NCBI GenBank assembly: GCA_022844045.1
Contig: JALHMM010000018.1
Location: forward strand, 1-64,000
From: Reyranellaceae bacterium
GTDB lineage: Bacteria > Pseudomonadota > Alphaproteobacteria > Reyranellales > Reyranellaceae
Direction of reading: 5' to 3'
Length of the DNA stretch: 64,000 nucleotides
The notes under the pieces were generated by a model. It ran no database searches. It saw only the letters and a program-made list of their open reading frames with translations, and had not been told where the DNA came from. Shown here in pieces: positions 17,604 through 27,091 of this stretch. The position numbers and the translations under genes were made by a program. The first letter of the stretch is position 1, and each line of letters starts with the position of its first letter.

Positions 17604-18795
17604 GCCCACCTCTGTCGCTGACCCGCTCGGGCGGTCGCTGATTCCAGAAGCGAACGCCCGGTCGCCCTCCTGGCTTGACCGGTTGCTCGCGCTTCGCGAC
17701 GGCGTTCTGTCCAGCCGCCGGTTCCAGCGCTGGGCGGCGGGTTTCCCTTTGACTAGGCCGATCGCCCGGCGACGGGCGCGCGCGCTTTTCGATGTCTGCG
17801 CGGGCTTCGTCTATTCACAGGTCCTCTTCGCATGCGTCCAGGTCCGGCTGTTCGACGTGCTGCGAGAGCAGCCCATGACGGTCGATGCGCTGTCGGTCCG
17901 TCTGTCGATGAGCGTCGCCGCGACGCACCGTCTGTTGGCGGCGGCCGTGTCGCTGCGACTTGTCGAGCGACGAACAGGGTCGCGTTTCGGTCTCGGTGCC
18001 CTTGGTGCGGCGATCGTGGGCAATCCCGGCATCGCCGCGATGGTCGAGCATCACGCGCTCCTGTACGGCGACCTCCAGGATCCGGTCGCGCTGCTACGGG
18101 GAGAGCGACGCGCGACGTCCATCGGCCGTTTCTGGCCTTACGCCGAGGCTGAAACCCCGGGCGCGGCGTCGGCCGCGGACGTCGCCGCCTACAGTTCCCT
18201 GATGTCCGTCTCGCAAGCCATGCTCGCCGACGACGTGATCGACGCATATCCGATCGCGCGGCACCGTTGTCTGCTGGATGTCGGTGGCGGCGAAGGCACT
18301 TTTCTCGCGACCGTCGCGGCGCGCGCACCGCGGCTCCAGTTGCTGCTTTTCGACCTACCCGCCGTTGCTGCCCGGGCCGAGGCTCGGTTCGCAGCCTTGG
18401 GGCTTGTGGATAGGGCTGTCGCAGTTGGGGGTGATTTCCGTCGTGATCGGTTGCCGTCCGGCGCTGACATCGTGTCATTGATCCGGGTCCTGCACGACCA
18501 TGACGACCCGTCGGCGCTCCTCATTTTGCGCGCCATCCACGCCGCGCTGCCGCCTGGTGGAACGCTCCTGGTCGCCGAACCGATGTCCGCCAGCAGAGGA
18601 TCCGACCCAGTTGGCGACGCCTATTTTGCGTTCTACCTGATGGCCATGGGCAGCGGCCGTCCGCGTCAGCCGACCGAGATTTCGAACCTCCTCGCGGCGG
18701 CGGGATTTCGCGACATCGAGTCTATGCGTACCCGTCAGCCGATGCTGACACGCCTCATTGTGGCCAGGCGGTCGACGGCGGTGGACAGGTGTTAG
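17593..18795 (+). CDS. crtF: Acyclic carotenoid O-methyltransferase (demethylspheroidene/hydroxyneurosporene O-methyltransferase)
   Basis: This 400-residue SAM-dependent O-methyltransferase has an N-terminal dimerisation domain with a winged-helix part (VLREQPMTVDALSVRLSM), the SAM-binding LLDVGGGEGTFLATVA near residue 230, and LIRVLHDHDDPSALLILRAI typical of the plant-type O-methyltransferase family. It makes the 1-methoxy groups of spheroidene/spirilloxanthin carotenoids after CrtC and CrtD. The GTG at 17593 overlaps the crtE stop. The stop codon at 18793 lies inside a TGT-N12-ACA operator for bchC. Confidence 0.9.
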   Translation: MPLEPTSVADPLGRSLIPEANARSPSWLDRLLALRDGVLSSRRFQRWAAGFPLTRPIARRRARALFDVCAGFVYSQVLFACVQVRLFDVLREQPMTVDALSVRLSMSVAATHRLLAAAVSLRLVERRTGSRFGLGALGAAIVGNPGIAAMVEHHALLYGDLQDPVALLRGERRATSIGRFWPYAEAETPGAASAADVAAYSSLMSVSQAMLADDVIDAYPIARHRCLLDVGGGEGTFLATVAARAPRLQLLLFDLPAVAARAEARFAALGLVDRAVAVGGDFRRDRLPSGADIVSLIRVLHDHDDPSALLILRAIHAALPPGGTLLVAEPMSASRGSDPVGDAYFAFYLMAMGSGRPRQPTEISNLLAAAGFRDIESMRTRQPMLTRLIVARRSTAVDRC

Positions 18796-18807
18796 ATTTA
18801 GTTGACA
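18790..18807. promoter_or_regulatory. PpsR/CrtJ operator upstream of bchC
   Basis: TGTTAGATTTAGTTGACA is a perfect TGT-N12-ACA palindrome. It overlaps the crtF stop codon and lies 53 bases before the bchC start. CrtJ/PpsR repression of bchC through such sites is well established in Rhodobacter, so an internal superoperon promoter for bchCXYZ-puf is likely here. Confidence 0.75.
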
Positions 18808-18844
18808 CTTTGGATAGTCAAGTTACGATGACACTTCGATAGTC
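18804..18844. repeat. Tandem GACACTT..GATAGTC repeats in the bchC leader
   Basis: Two near-identical copies, GACACTTTGGATAGTC (18804-18819) and GACACTTCGATAGTC (18830-18844), stand 26 bases apart, about two and a half helical turns. Each is itself an imperfect dyad with GAC...GTC ends, and the first overlaps the TGT-N12-ACA site. They may be a second set of repressor or activator sites. Confidence 0.5.
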
Positions 18845-18860
18845 CAAAACCAGCTGCCCC

Positions 18861-19805
18861 ATGAAGACGCTCGCTGTAGTCGTCGAAAGGCCCGAGCACC
18901 TCGTGCTCAGTCATCTGCCGTTGCCCCCGCCCGGTGACGGCGAGGTGGTGGTTGACATCGAATGGAGCGCCATCAGCACCGGTACCGAGAGGCTTTTGTG
19001 GACCGGCCGCATGCCGTCGTTTCCGGGCATGGGCTACCCCTTGGTCCCCGGCTACGAGTCGGTCGGACGCATCACGTCGGCCGGTAGTCGCCGACTGGAC
19101 TCCCGCATCGGTGAACGCGTCTTTGTTCCCGGCGCACGCTGCTTCGGCGAGGTCCGCGGCCTGTTTGGCGGCGCTGCGGCGCGCGTGGTCGTGCCATGCG
19201 AGAAAGCGGTGACGATCGATGAGAGCCTTGGCGAGCAGGGCGTGCTCATCGCGCTTGCCGCCACCGCTTATCACGTGACCGCCAAGGCGGGCAGCGCTCA
19301 ACCGGACTTGATCGTCGGGCACGGGGTGCTGGGACGTCTGATGGCGCGGCTCGCTTTGGTGGCGGGTGCGCCGCCGCCGGTGGTCTGGGAGCGAAACCCG
19401 GAACGACGCCATGGTGCGGTCGGCTACAGCGTGGTCGATCCGGACACCGATCCGCGGCGCGACTATCGCGTCATCTGTGACGTCAGCGGCGACGCGTCCG
19501 TGCTCGACGGTTTGTTCGCCCGGCTCGCGCCAGGCGGCGAGGTCGTCCTCGCCGGCTTCTACAGCGAGCGCCTGGGGTTCGACTTTCCGGGCGCTTTCAT
19601 GCGCGAGGCCCGTATCCGCGTCGCCGCGGAATGGCAGCCGCCCGATCTGCACGCCGTCAAGACCCTGATCGAAACCGGCGCGCTGTCGCTCGATGGGCTG
19701 ATCACGCATCGCAGCTCCGCGATGAAGGCGGACGCCGCTTATCGAACCGCGTTCGGCGACCCGGCGTGCCTCAAGATGATCCTCGATTGGAGGGACTGCG
19801 TATGA
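18861..19805 (+). CDS. bchC: Bacteriochlorophyllide a dehydrogenase (3-hydroxyethyl dehydrogenase)
   Basis: This 314-residue medium-chain dehydrogenase-like protein oxidises the C3 hydroxyethyl group to acetyl in bacteriochlorophyllide a formation. Visible parts are WSAISTGTERLLWTGRMP, PLVPGYESVGRI, RVFVPGARCFGEVRGLFGGAA and the Rossmann region LIVGHGVLGRLMARLA. This is the normal BchC pattern. The ATG at 18861 follows an AT-rich leader with PpsR sites. The stop overlaps the bchX start (ATGA). Confidence 0.95.
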   Translation: MKTLAVVVERPEHLVLSHLPLPPPGDGEVVVDIEWSAISTGTERLLWTGRMPSFPGMGYPLVPGYESVGRITSAGSRRLDSRIGERVFVPGARCFGEVRGLFGGAAARVVVPCEKAVTIDESLGEQGVLIALAATAYHVTAKAGSAQPDLIVGHGVLGRLMARLALVAGAPPPVVWERNPERRHGAVGYSVVDPDTDPRRDYRVICDVSGDASVLDGLFARLAPGGEVVLAGFYSERLGFDFPGAFMREARIRVAAEWQPPDLHAVKTLIETGALSLDGLITHRSSAMKADAAYRTAFGDPACLKMILDWRDCV

Positions 19806-20797
19806 ACGCCCAGCCGACCATCAATCTCCGGGATCATCTGAGAGCCGAGGCGTCGATAGAGCCCGACCCGGTTTCGACAGCGACGCCGACGCGCGAAACC
19901 CAGGTCATCGCGATCTACGGTAAGGGCGGCATCGGCAAGAGCTTCACGCTGGCCAACCTGTCATACATGATGGCGCAGCAGGGCAAGCGGGTTCTGCTGA
20001 TCGGCTGCGATCCCAAGAGCGACACGACCTCCCTGCTGTTCGGCGGCCGTGCCTGCCCGACAATCATCGAGACCTCCTCCAAGAAGAAAGCCGCAGGCGA
20101 GGACGTCAAGATCGGTGATGTCTGCTTCAAGCGCGACGGTGTTTTCGCCATGGAGCTCGGGGGCCCCGAGGTCGGCCGCGGTTGCGGCGGTCGCGGGATC
20201 ATCCATGGCTTCGAGCTGCTCGAGAAGCTCGGTTTTCATGAGTGGGGCTTTGACTATGTCCTGCTCGACTTCCTGGGCGACGTCGTGTGTGGCGGCTTCG
20301 GTCTGCCGATCGCGCGCGACATGTGCCAGAAGGTGATCGTCGTCGGCTCGAACGATCTCCAATCGCTTTATGTCGCCAACAACGTTTGCTCGGCCGTCGA
20401 GTATTTCCGCAAGCTCGGCGGCAACGTCGGCGTCGCCGGCATGGTGGTCAACAAGGACGACGGCAGCGGTGAAGCTCATGCCTTCGCAGAGCTGGCCGGG
20501 ATCCCCGTCCTCGCGTCGGTTCCGGCGCATGACGATATCCGCCGCAAGAGCGCCAACTACGAGATCATCGGGCGCCCCGGAACGCAGTGGGCGCCGCTTT
20601 TTGAGGAGCTGGCGAAGAATGTCGCCGAAGCGCCGCCGATGCGGCCCAAGCCGCTGACCCAGGACGGTCTGCTCGATCTCTTCAAGGGCGAGGCTGTCGG
20701 CCGCAACGTGGTGCTGCAGCCCGCGACCGCGGAGGACATGTGCGGCGGCATAGTCATCGAGAAGCCGTCGCTTGAAGTCGTCTACGACACGGTGTGA
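19802..20797 (+). CDS. bchX: Chlorophyllide a reductase iron protein
   Basis: BchX is the NifH/BchL-like ATPase that passes electrons to BchYZ, reducing the C7-C8 bond of chlorophyllide a. The P-loop is [11 protein letters not shown] (about residues 38-48); cysteine ligands of the 4Fe-4S cluster are in GRGCGGRGI and GDVVCGGFG. The length is 331 residues with a 35-residue N-terminal extension typical of BchX. The start overlaps the bchC stop (ATGA), and the end overlaps or abuts bchY. Confidence 0.97.
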   Translation: MNAQPTINLRDHLRAEASIEPDPVSTATPTRETQVIAIYGKGGIGKSFTLANLSYMMAQQGKRVLLIGCDPKSDTTSLLFGGRACPTIIETSSKKKAAGEDVKIGDVCFKRDGVFAMELGGPEVGRGCGGRGIIHGFELLEKLGFHEWGFDYVLLDFLGDVVCGGFGLPIARDMCQKVIVVGSNDLQSLYVANNVCSAVEYFRKLGGNVGVAGMVVNKDDGSGEAHAFAELAGIPVLASVPAHDDIRRKSANYEIIGRPGTQWAPLFEELAKNVAEAPPMRPKPLTQDGLLDLFKGEAVGRNVVLQPATAEDMCGGIVIEKPSLEVVYDTV

Positions 20798-20820
20798 GCG
20801 ACGCAGGAGGCAGTATCAAC

Positions 20821-22383
20821 GTGGCCGCACATCCATCATCCCCTGGTACCGGCGTCGGCGCATCGCCCGCGACCGTCCACGACGGTGTGGCGAGCGCACG
20901 CGCCCTGCCGACGGATGGTGCAGGCTGCCATGCGGGCAAAGCCGAGATGCAGAACGCCGCGGCGGCCGCGGGCAAGAGCGAGACGCTGGCGAGGTATGCG
21001 GCGGACTATCCCACCGGCCCGCACGATCAGCCGCAAAGCATGTGCCCCGCGTTCGGCTCGCTGCGCGTCGGTCTGCGTATGCGCCGCACCGCGACCGTAC
21101 TCTCCGGGTCAGCGTGCTGCGTCTACGGGCTGACGTTCACGTCCCACTTCTACGGCGCCCGCCGTTCGGTCGGGTACGTGCCGTTCAATTCCGAGACGCT
21201 GGTGACCGGCAAACTGTTCGAAGACATCCGCGACGCGGTCTTCAAGCTCGCCGATCCCGAGCTTTACGACACGATCGTCATCACCAACCTCTGTGTGCCA
21301 ACGGCCTCGGGCGTGCCGCTGCAACTGCTGCCAAAGGTGATCAATGGGGTCCGGATCGTCGGTATCGACGTTCCGGGCTTCGGTGTTCCGACGCATGCCG
21401 AAGCCAAGGACGTGCTGGCGGCCGCGATGCTCAAGTACGCCCGTGCGGAAGCCGAGCAGGGCCCGGTCCAGGCTCCGGCCTCCAGACGTTCCGACGTGCA
21501 GACGATCACACTGGTCGGCGAGATGTTCCCGGTGGATCCGATCGGCATCGGCATGATGCTCGAGCCGATGGGCCTCGCAGCCGGGCCGGTCGTGCCGACG
21601 CGCGAATGGCGTGAACTCTACGCCGCGCTGGATTGCGCCGCGGTCGCGGCGATCCATCCGCACTACACGGCGACGTTCCGCGAGTTCGAGTCGGCGGGTC
21701 GCAAGATCGTGGCATCGGCGCCTGTCGGCCTCGACGGCACGGCCACCTGGCTCGAAGGCGTCGGCGAGGCCTGCGGTACGTCGCGGCAGAAGATCGAGGC
21801 GGCGAAAAACGCTGTATTGCCGGCCATCCGTGGCGCTCTTGCCAAGATGCCTATCCGGTCTCGCATAACCCTGTCGGGCTACGAGGGCTCGGAGCTGCTT
21901 GTCGCGCGACTGCTGATCGAGAGCGGTGCGGATGTGCGCTACGTCGGCACGGCCTGCCCGCGCACGGCGCTGTCGGACGGCGATCGGCAATGGCTCGAAG
22001 CGAAAGGTGCGCACGTGCAGTTTCGCGCCTCGTTGGAGCAGGACATCGCGGCGATGCTCGAATTCAAGCCCGACGTGGCGATCGGCACGACGCCGGTCGT
22101 GCAGAAGGCGAAGGAGTTGGCGACGCCTGCTCTCTACTTCACCAACCTCATCTCGGCCCGGCCGTTGATGGGTCCGGCGGGCGCGGGCTCTCTGGCGCAG
22201 GTCGTCAACGCGGCCGTCGCCGGCAAGTCGCGAATGGACGAGATGAACGCCTTCTTCGCCGGAGTTGGAACCGACGCGACGGCGGGGATCTGGGAGGATC
22301 TGCCACGTGATCGGCCCGAGTTCCGGGCCCGCTTCCAGAAGCGGCTTCAGGCCGACAGGAAGAAGACCGAGGAGCCGGTGTGA
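20821..22383 (+). CDS. bchY: Chlorophyllide a reductase subunit Y
   Basis: BchY is a NifD-like catalytic subunit. Cysteines expected for the bridging 4Fe-4S cluster are in [19 protein letters not shown] and [11 protein letters not shown]. From the GTG at 20821, which has AGGAGG 10 bases upstream, it is 520 residues; another GTG at 20794, overlapping the bchX stop, would add nine residues. The first 60 residues are Ala/Gly-rich and not conserved. It overlaps bchZ by one base. Confidence 0.95.
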   Translation: MAAHPSSPGTGVGASPATVHDGVASARALPTDGAGCHAGKAEMQNAAAAAGKSETLARYAADYPTGPHDQPQSMCPAFGSLRVGLRMRRTATVLSGSACCVYGLTFTSHFYGARRSVGYVPFNSETLVTGKLFEDIRDAVFKLADPELYDTIVITNLCVPTASGVPLQLLPKVINGVRIVGIDVPGFGVPTHAEAKDVLAAAMLKYARAEAEQGPVQAPASRRSDVQTITLVGEMFPVDPIGIGMMLEPMGLAAGPVVPTREWRELYAALDCAAVAAIHPHYTATFREFESAGRKIVASAPVGLDGTATWLEGVGEACGTSRQKIEAAKNAVLPAIRGALAKMPIRSRITLSGYEGSELLVARLLIESGADVRYVGTACPRTALSDGDRQWLEAKGAHVQFRASLEQDIAAMLEFKPDVAIGTTPVVQKAKELATPALYFTNLISARPLMGPAGAGSLAQVVNAAVAGKSRMDEMNAFFAGVGTDATAGIWEDLPRDRPEFRARFQKRLQADRKKTEEPV

Positions 22384-23834
22384 TGCTGATCCTCGACCAT
22401 GACAGGGCTGGCGGATACTGGGGTGCCGTCTACGTGTTCACCGCGGTGAAGGGCCTGCAGGTGATCATCGACGGGCCAGTCGGCTGCGAGAATCTGCCGG
22501 TCACCGCCGTTCTTCACTACACGGACGCCTTACCGCCGCATGAGCTGCCCATCGTGGTCACCGGCCTGTCCGAGGACGAGCTTGGCCAGCACGGCACGGA
22601 GCAGGCGATGCGGCGGGCGCACAAGACGCTCGATCCGACTTTGCCGAGTGTCGTGGTCACGGGTTCGATCGCCGAGATGATTGGCGGCGGGGTCACGCCG
22701 GAAGGAACCGGAATCCAGCGATTCCTTCCGCGCACGATCGACGAGGATCAGTGGCAGAGCGCAAATCGCGCGATGTTCTGGTTGTGGAAGGAGTATGGCC
22801 CCAAGCGGGCGCCAAAGCTCAAGCCACGCGCGCCCGACAAGAAGCCCAAGGTCAATATCATCGGCCCGATATACGGGAACTTCAACACGTACTCCGATCT
22901 CGCCGAGATACGCCGGCTCGTCGAGGGCATCGGCGCCGAAGTCAACATGGTGTTTCCCCTCGGGAGCCATCTGGCCGACGTCGTCCGCCTGGGCGATGCG
23001 GACGCGAACGTTTGCATGTATCGCGAGTTCGGCCGGATGCTTTGCGAGGCGATGGAACGGCCCTACCTGCAAGCGCCGATCGGCCTGCATTCGACCACCA
23101 AGTTCCTGCGCAAGCTGGGTGAAATCCTCGGGCTCGACCCCGAACCTTTCATAACGCGCGAGAAGCACACCACGATCAAGGCGGTGTGGGACCTCTGGCG
23201 CTCCGTGACGCAGGACTTCTTCGGCACCGCGAGTTTCGCGATCGTCGCCAACGAGACTTATGCTCGTGGCGTGCGGCACTTCCTCGAGGAGGAGATGGGG
23301 CTGCCGTGCGCGTTCTCATTCGCCCGGCGGCCGGGCGTCAAGCCGGACAATGAGGCCGTAAGGCAAGCGATCCGCGAGAAGCCACCGCTGATTCTGTTTG
23401 GCAGCTTCAACGAGCGGATGTATCTCGCCGAGTCCGGTGGGCGGGCGATGTTCATTCCCGCCTCCTTCCCCGGCGCGATCGTGCGGCGACATACCGGCAC
23501 GCCTTTCATGGGCTACGCCGGCGCCACTTACATCGTCCAGGAGGTTTGCAACGCGCTGTTCGATGCGCTGTTCAACATCCTTCCGCTCGCCAGTGCTCTC
23601 GACAAGGTAGAGGCGACTCCGGCGCGTCTCCACCGCGAGCTTCCTTGGGACGACGACGCCAAGCGCCGGCTCGATGAGATGCTCGAAGACCATCCGGTTC
23701 TGGTTCGCATCTCGGCGGCCAAGCGGATGCGCGAAGCCGCGGAGCGAGAAGCACGCAAGGTCGGAGGGGATCGCGTCACCATGGCGTGTATCGCCGCCGT
23801 GGGTTCCGGCCTGGCCGAAGGACGGGCAGCATGA
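22383..23834 (+). CDS. bchZ: Chlorophyllide a reductase subunit Z
   Basis: This 483-residue NifK-like partner of BchY begins [20 protein letters not shown], with [19 protein letters not shown] (conserved Cys) and [19 protein letters not shown], typical BchZ landmarks. The ATG at 22383 shares one base with the bchY stop. The C-terminal chain from about residue 420 ([20 protein letters not shown]) matches the family's extra domain, which resembles the tail of BchB. The stop overlaps a 30-codon reading frame that leads into pufB. Confidence 0.96.
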   Translation: MLILDHDRAGGYWGAVYVFTAVKGLQVIIDGPVGCENLPVTAVLHYTDALPPHELPIVVTGLSEDELGQHGTEQAMRRAHKTLDPTLPSVVVTGSIAEMIGGGVTPEGTGIQRFLPRTIDEDQWQSANRAMFWLWKEYGPKRAPKLKPRAPDKKPKVNIIGPIYGNFNTYSDLAEIRRLVEGIGAEVNMVFPLGSHLADVVRLGDADANVCMYREFGRMLCEAMERPYLQAPIGLHSTTKFLRKLGEILGLDPEPFITREKHTTIKAVWDLWRSVTQDFFGTASFAIVANETYARGVRHFLEEEMGLPCAFSFARRPGVKPDNEAVRQAIREKPPLILFGSFNERMYLAESGGRAMFIPASFPGAIVRRHTGTPFMGYAGATYIVQEVCNALFDALFNILPLASALDKVEATPARLHRELPWDDDAKRRLDEMLEDHPVLVRISAAKRMREAAEREARKVGGDRVTMACIAAVGSGLAEGRAA

Positions 23835-23923
23835 CGACAGCCATCGAGATCCATTTGAGTACCCCAGCCGCGCGGGTCGGGTGCGGTAACGGCCTCAGGG
23901 CCAATCTCATGGAGAATGCATAG
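23831..23923 (+). CDS. 30-codon reading frame between bchZ and pufB (leader or pufQ relic candidate)
   Basis: An ATG overlaps the bchZ stop (ATGA), and the frame runs 30 codons to a TAG that directly touches the pufB ATG (TAGATG). The product, [20 protein letters not shown] then [10 protein letters not shown], has no membrane helix and does not resemble PufQ, which occupies this place in Rhodobacter. It could be a short coupling peptide that carries ribosomes from bchZ to pufB, or chance. The pufB Shine-Dalgarno sequence ATGGAGA lies within it. A small GGCC-TCAG-GGCC hairpin is also inside. Confidence 0.35.
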   Translation: MTTAIEIHLSTPAARVGCGNGLRANLMENA

Positions 23924-24154
23924 ATGGCAAATGTCGAAACGAGAGGTGGTTCCCTATCGGGACTCTCCGAGCGCGAAGCGAAGGAGTTCCACGGGATTTT
24001 CATGAGTAGCTTCATCGGGTTCACGGCGATCGCGGTGGTTGCTCACATCCTCGCCTGGATGTGGCGCCCCTGGCTGCCGCCCGCAAAAGGCTACGGCTCA
24101 CTGGTCGACGGCGCGACAACGACCGTCGCTTCAGTGCTCACCTACCTCCTATAG
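23924..24154 (+). CDS. pufB: Light-harvesting 1 beta polypeptide
   Basis: The 76-residue product starts [20 protein letters not shown] and has EFHGIFMSS, then a membrane helix with [16 protein letters not shown]. His41 is the bacteriochlorophyll ligand, and the ARPWL-type end marks the periplasmic side. About 24 residues follow ([20 protein letters not shown] and TYLL), longer than the classical 50-residue beta chain and fairly hydrophobic. GGAG lies about 10 bases upstream of the ATG. pufA follows after 12 bases. Confidence 0.95.
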   Translation: MANVETRGGSLSGLSEREAKEFHGIFMSSFIGFTAIAVVAHILAWMWRPWLPPAKGYGSLVDGATTTVASVLTYLL

Positions 24155-24166
24155 AGGGAGGATCGC

Positions 24167-24343
24167 ATGTATCGACTCTGGCTTATGTTCGATCCGCGAC
24201 GCACGCTGATCGCACTGTTTACGTTCCTGTTCGGGTTGGCGCTGGTCATTCACTTCATCTTGCTCAGCACCGACCGCTTCAACTGGCTCGAAGGTTCACG
24301 CGCGACGCGTGCTCCGGCGGCCCAGGTGACGCCTACCAAGTAG
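24167..24343 (+). CDS. pufA: Light-harvesting 1 alpha polypeptide
   Basis: The 58-residue product [20 protein letters not shown] continues [20 protein letters not shown]. This is the standard LH1 alpha build: an N-terminal WLMFDPRR anchor at the membrane surface, one helix with bacteriochlorophyll-ligand His29, and a soluble tail with FNWLEG. GAGGGAGGA stands 6 bases before the ATG. It pairs with pufB 12 bases upstream; an mRNA hairpin and then pufL follow. Confidence 0.95.
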   Translation: MYRLWLMFDPRRTLIALFTFLFGLALVIHFILLSTDRFNWLEGSRATRAPAAQVTPTK

Positions 24344-24360
24344 GACTACACAACGACGAC

Positions 24361-24393
24361 GGGCGAGGCGCGGGCGCAGGCCCTGCCTCGTCC
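24361..24393 (+). promoter_or_regulatory. Intercistronic mRNA-stabilising hairpin between pufBA and pufLM
   Basis: GGGCGAGGC at 24361-24369 pairs with GCCTCGTCC at 24385-24393 (9 bp, one G-U). Inside the loop GGGC at 24372-24375 pairs with GCCC at 24380-24383 around GCAG. Such hairpins after pufA are known to slow 3' to 5' decay of pufBA mRNA and so give more LH1 than reaction centre. The place and form here fit that role. Confidence 0.7.
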
Positions 24394-24452
24394 GCCTTCC
24401 CTGTCACTTCAAGGTGAGCGTGGTCGCGTGATCGCGCTCGGGGGAACCGGCC

Positions 24453-25277
24453 ATGGCGATGCTTAGCTTCGAACGGAAATACCGGGTCCGCGGCGGTACG
24501 TTGATCGGTGGTGACCTGTTCGACTTCTGGGTCGGACCGTTCTACGTCGGATTTTTCGGTGTCACGACGATTTTTTTCTCGTTCGTGGGCATCGCACTGA
24601 TCGCATGGGGTGCGGCGCTCGGCCCCACCTGGAACCCGTGGCAAATCAGCATTGATCCGCCCGATGTCAAGTATGGGCTGTCCCTGGCGCCTCTTCAGGA
24701 GGGCGGCCTGTGGCAGTTGATCACGATAGCCGCGATCGGGGCTTTTGTGTCGTGGGCACTTCGCGAGGTCGAGATCTGCCGAAAGCTGGGCATCGGGCTG
24801 CATGTGCCCTTCGCTTTCGGTATGGCAATTTTCGCTTATGTTTCCTTGGTCGTTATTCGGCCGGTGATGCTGGGCGCCTGGGGGCACGGCTTCCCTTACG
24901 GTATCATCACCCATCTCGATTGGGTGTCGAACACCGGCTACCAGTATCTCAACTTTCACTACAATCCGGCGCACATGATCGCCGTGAGCTTCTTCTTCAC
25001 GACGACGCTCGCCTTGGCGTTGCATGGTTCGCTGGTGCTGTCCGCCGTCAACCCGCCGAAGGGCGAAACGGTCAAGACGCCGGAGCACGAGAACACATTC
25101 TTCCGCGACACGATCGGTTATTCGATCGGAACCCTGGGCATCCATAGGCTCGGCCTGTTCCTCGCCCTCTCGGCCGGGTTCTGGAGCGCTGTCTGCATGA
25201 TCATCAGCGGACCATTCTGGACCCTGGGCTGGCCCGAATGGTGGGACTGGTGGCTCAAGCTGCCAATCTGGTCTTAA
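24453..25277 (+). CDS. pufL: Photosynthetic reaction centre L subunit
   Basis: This 274-residue, five-helix protein binds the special pair, accessory pigments and quinones with PufM. It starts [20 protein letters not shown], with [36 protein letters not shown], the ligand-bearing [16 protein letters not shown] and [12 protein letters not shown]. All usual L-subunit histidines appear to be present. The ATG at 24453 lies after the pufA hairpin. pufM follows after 15 bases with GAGGAG upstream. Confidence 0.98.
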   Translation: MAMLSFERKYRVRGGTLIGGDLFDFWVGPFYVGFFGVTTIFFSFVGIALIAWGAALGPTWNPWQISIDPPDVKYGLSLAPLQEGGLWQLITIAAIGAFVSWALREVEICRKLGIGLHVPFAFGMAIFAYVSLVVIRPVMLGAWGHGFPYGIITHLDWVSNTGYQYLNFHYNPAHMIAVSFFFTTTLALALHGSLVLSAVNPPKGETVKTPEHENTFFRDTIGYSIGTLGIHRLGLFLALSAGFWSAVCMIISGPFWTLGWPEWWDWWLKLPIWS

Positions 25278-25292
25278 CGCGAGGAGATTCCG

Positions 25293-26213
25293 ATGGCCGA
25301 GTATCAGAACATCTTCACGCGCGCTCAGATCCGCGCTCCCGCGTATCCAGGCGTTCCCTTGCCGCAAGGCAACTCGGAACGTCGGGGAACGCCATACTTC
25401 GTGCACTGGATCGGTCGGCTTGGCGACGCGCAGATCGGTCCGATCTATCTCGGATGGACGGGCCTAGCCTCGCTGTTTTGCGGCTTCATCGCGATCGAGA
25501 TCATCGGCCTCAACATGCTTGCGTCGGTGAACTGGGATCCTATCCAGTTCTTGCGGCAGTTCTTCTGGTTGACGCTCGATCCGCCGGCGCCGGAGCACGG
25601 CATCAGTATTCCGCCCCTGAAAGAGGGCGGATGGTGGTTGATGGCCGGCATGTTCCTGACGCTTTCGATCCTTCTGTGGTGGGTGCGCATGTATCGGCGT
25701 GCCCGCGCCTTGGGCATGGGCACGCACGTCGCCTGGGCTTTTGCATCGGCCATTTGGCTCTATCTCGTTCTAGGCTTCATCCGCCCCCTGTTGATGGGCA
25801 GTTGGAGTGAGGCTGTGCCGTTCGGCATATTCTCGCACCTCGACTGGACGGGTGCGTTTTCGATCAAGTACGGCAACTTGTTCTACAACCCGTTCCACAT
25901 GCTTTCGATCGCGTTCCTTTACGGCGCCGCGCTTCTGTTCGCGATGCACGGCGCGACGATTCTGGCTGTCAGCCGGTTTGGTGGCGAGCGCGAGATCGAG
26001 CAGGTGGTCGATCGAGGGACCGCCGCCGAACGGGCGGCTCTGTTCTGGCGTTGGACCATGGGCTTCAACGCCACGATGGAATCCGTTCACCGCTGGGCTT
26101 GGTGGTTTGCGGTTCTCTGCCCCCTGACAGGAGGAATAGGCATTCTCCTGACAGGCACGGTCGTCGACAACTGGTACGAGTGGGGGATCCAGCACGGCTT
26201 GGCGCGGCGTTAG
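25293..26213 (+). CDS. pufM: Photosynthetic reaction centre M subunit
   Basis: This 306-residue partner of PufL starts [20 protein letters not shown] and contains [20 protein letters not shown] (His ligand region), [20 protein letters not shown] (non-haem Fe region) and the C-terminal helix [20 protein letters not shown]. The C-terminus ends soon after that helix. No pufC (tetrahaem cytochrome) or pufX follows: the next 160 bases hold no gene, then a haem oxygenase begins on the same strand. Confidence 0.98.
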   Translation: MAEYQNIFTRAQIRAPAYPGVPLPQGNSERRGTPYFVHWIGRLGDAQIGPIYLGWTGLASLFCGFIAIEIIGLNMLASVNWDPIQFLRQFFWLTLDPPAPEHGISIPPLKEGGWWLMAGMFLTLSILLWWVRMYRRARALGMGTHVAWAFASAIWLYLVLGFIRPLLMGSWSEAVPFGIFSHLDWTGAFSIKYGNLFYNPFHMLSIAFLYGAALLFAMHGATILAVSRFGGEREIEQVVDRGTAAERAALFWRWTMGFNATMESVHRWAWWFAVLCPLTGGIGILLTGTVVDNWYEWGIQHGLARR

Positions 26214-26374
26214 TAGCGGGCGCCTGGAACGGTCGCCGATCGCGCGTGGTGATCGGGAAGACGCATACTCGAGGCGACGTTGGATCTGTCCGTTCTATCG
26301 GCGGCTGTCGGCATGTGTTGGCGTCAGTTGTGTCGTCTGGTACCGTCGAACGAGTTGGCATCTTGGCTCGACAC

Positions 26375-27082
26375 ATGACGGACAGTAGGCAACGCCCCTT
26401 GGATGATTCGCCGCCGGATTCTGTCGGCACTGGCCCGACGATCGGGGCGGCGAGTCTTCTGGCCAAGCTGCGGGAGCGGACACGGGCGCTGCACGCCGAA
26501 GCCGAACGATCCGGGTTCGTCTCGGAACTCCTTCGAGGTCGAGGAAGTCGAGCCGGATATGCGATGCTTCTTCGAAATCTACTGCCCGCTTATCAGGAAC
26601 TTGAGCGGGGGTTGGATCGGCACGGAGCGTCGCCAGTCTTCGATCGTGTTCGGTGGTCGTCGTTGTACCGTTGCGCGGCCATTGAACGGGATCTCTTGGC
26701 CCTGGCTGGTCCCGATTGGAGTCATTCTGTCGCCCTGCTGCCGTCGGGCAGGGACTACGCGACTGGCGTGGCGCAGGCCGCCGCCGACAACGGGGAGAGG
26801 CTGATAGCGCATGCTTATACGCGCTATCTGGGTGATCTCAGCGGGGGGCAGATTCTAAAGCGACTTCTAGAGCGGTCGCTTGGGCTCGGGCCGGATGCAC
26901 TGTCGTTCTATGAGTTTCCTGCCATCGCCGACATCGCGGTCTTCAAATCGGGCCTGCATGCGGCGATCGCGGCGGCGACGAGCGTTGTCGATGTCGTAGC
27001 CGTCGTCGAAGAAGCGGCGATGGCGTTCCGTCTGAACATCGAGCTTTCCAGGGCGATACATTTGGCCGGCATCGCGCGCTGA
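26375..27082 (+). CDS. bphO: Biliverdin-producing haem oxygenase for bacteriophytochrome
   Basis: This 235-residue haem oxygenase opens haem to biliverdin, the BphP chromophore. The proximal-His helix is RERTRALHAEAERSGF, and the distal helix has YLGDLSGGQILKRLL with the conserved GDLSGG. It reads in the puf direction 160 bases after pufM, convergent with bphP 16 bases away. No clear Shine-Dalgarno sequence precedes the ATG at 26375; an in-frame GTG at 26330 is an alternative start. Its nearness to bphP supports BphO over an iron-scavenging HmuO role. Confidence 0.9.
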   Translation: MTDSRQRPLDDSPPDSVGTGPTIGAASLLAKLRERTRALHAEAERSGFVSELLRGRGSRAGYAMLLRNLLPAYQELERGLDRHGASPVFDRVRWSSLYRCAAIERDLLALAGPDWSHSVALLPSGRDYATGVAQAAADNGERLIAHAYTRYLGDLSGGQILKRLLERSLGLGPDALSFYEFPAIADIAVFKSGLHAAIAAATSVVDVVAVVEEAAMAFRLNIELSRAIHLAGIAR

Positions 27083-27091
27083 AGCGGCGGA

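Noticed and set aside
23831..23923. Assignment of the short frame as PufQ
   Set aside because: At 30 residues with no membrane helix it does not fit PufQ, which is a membrane protein of about 70-75 residues.
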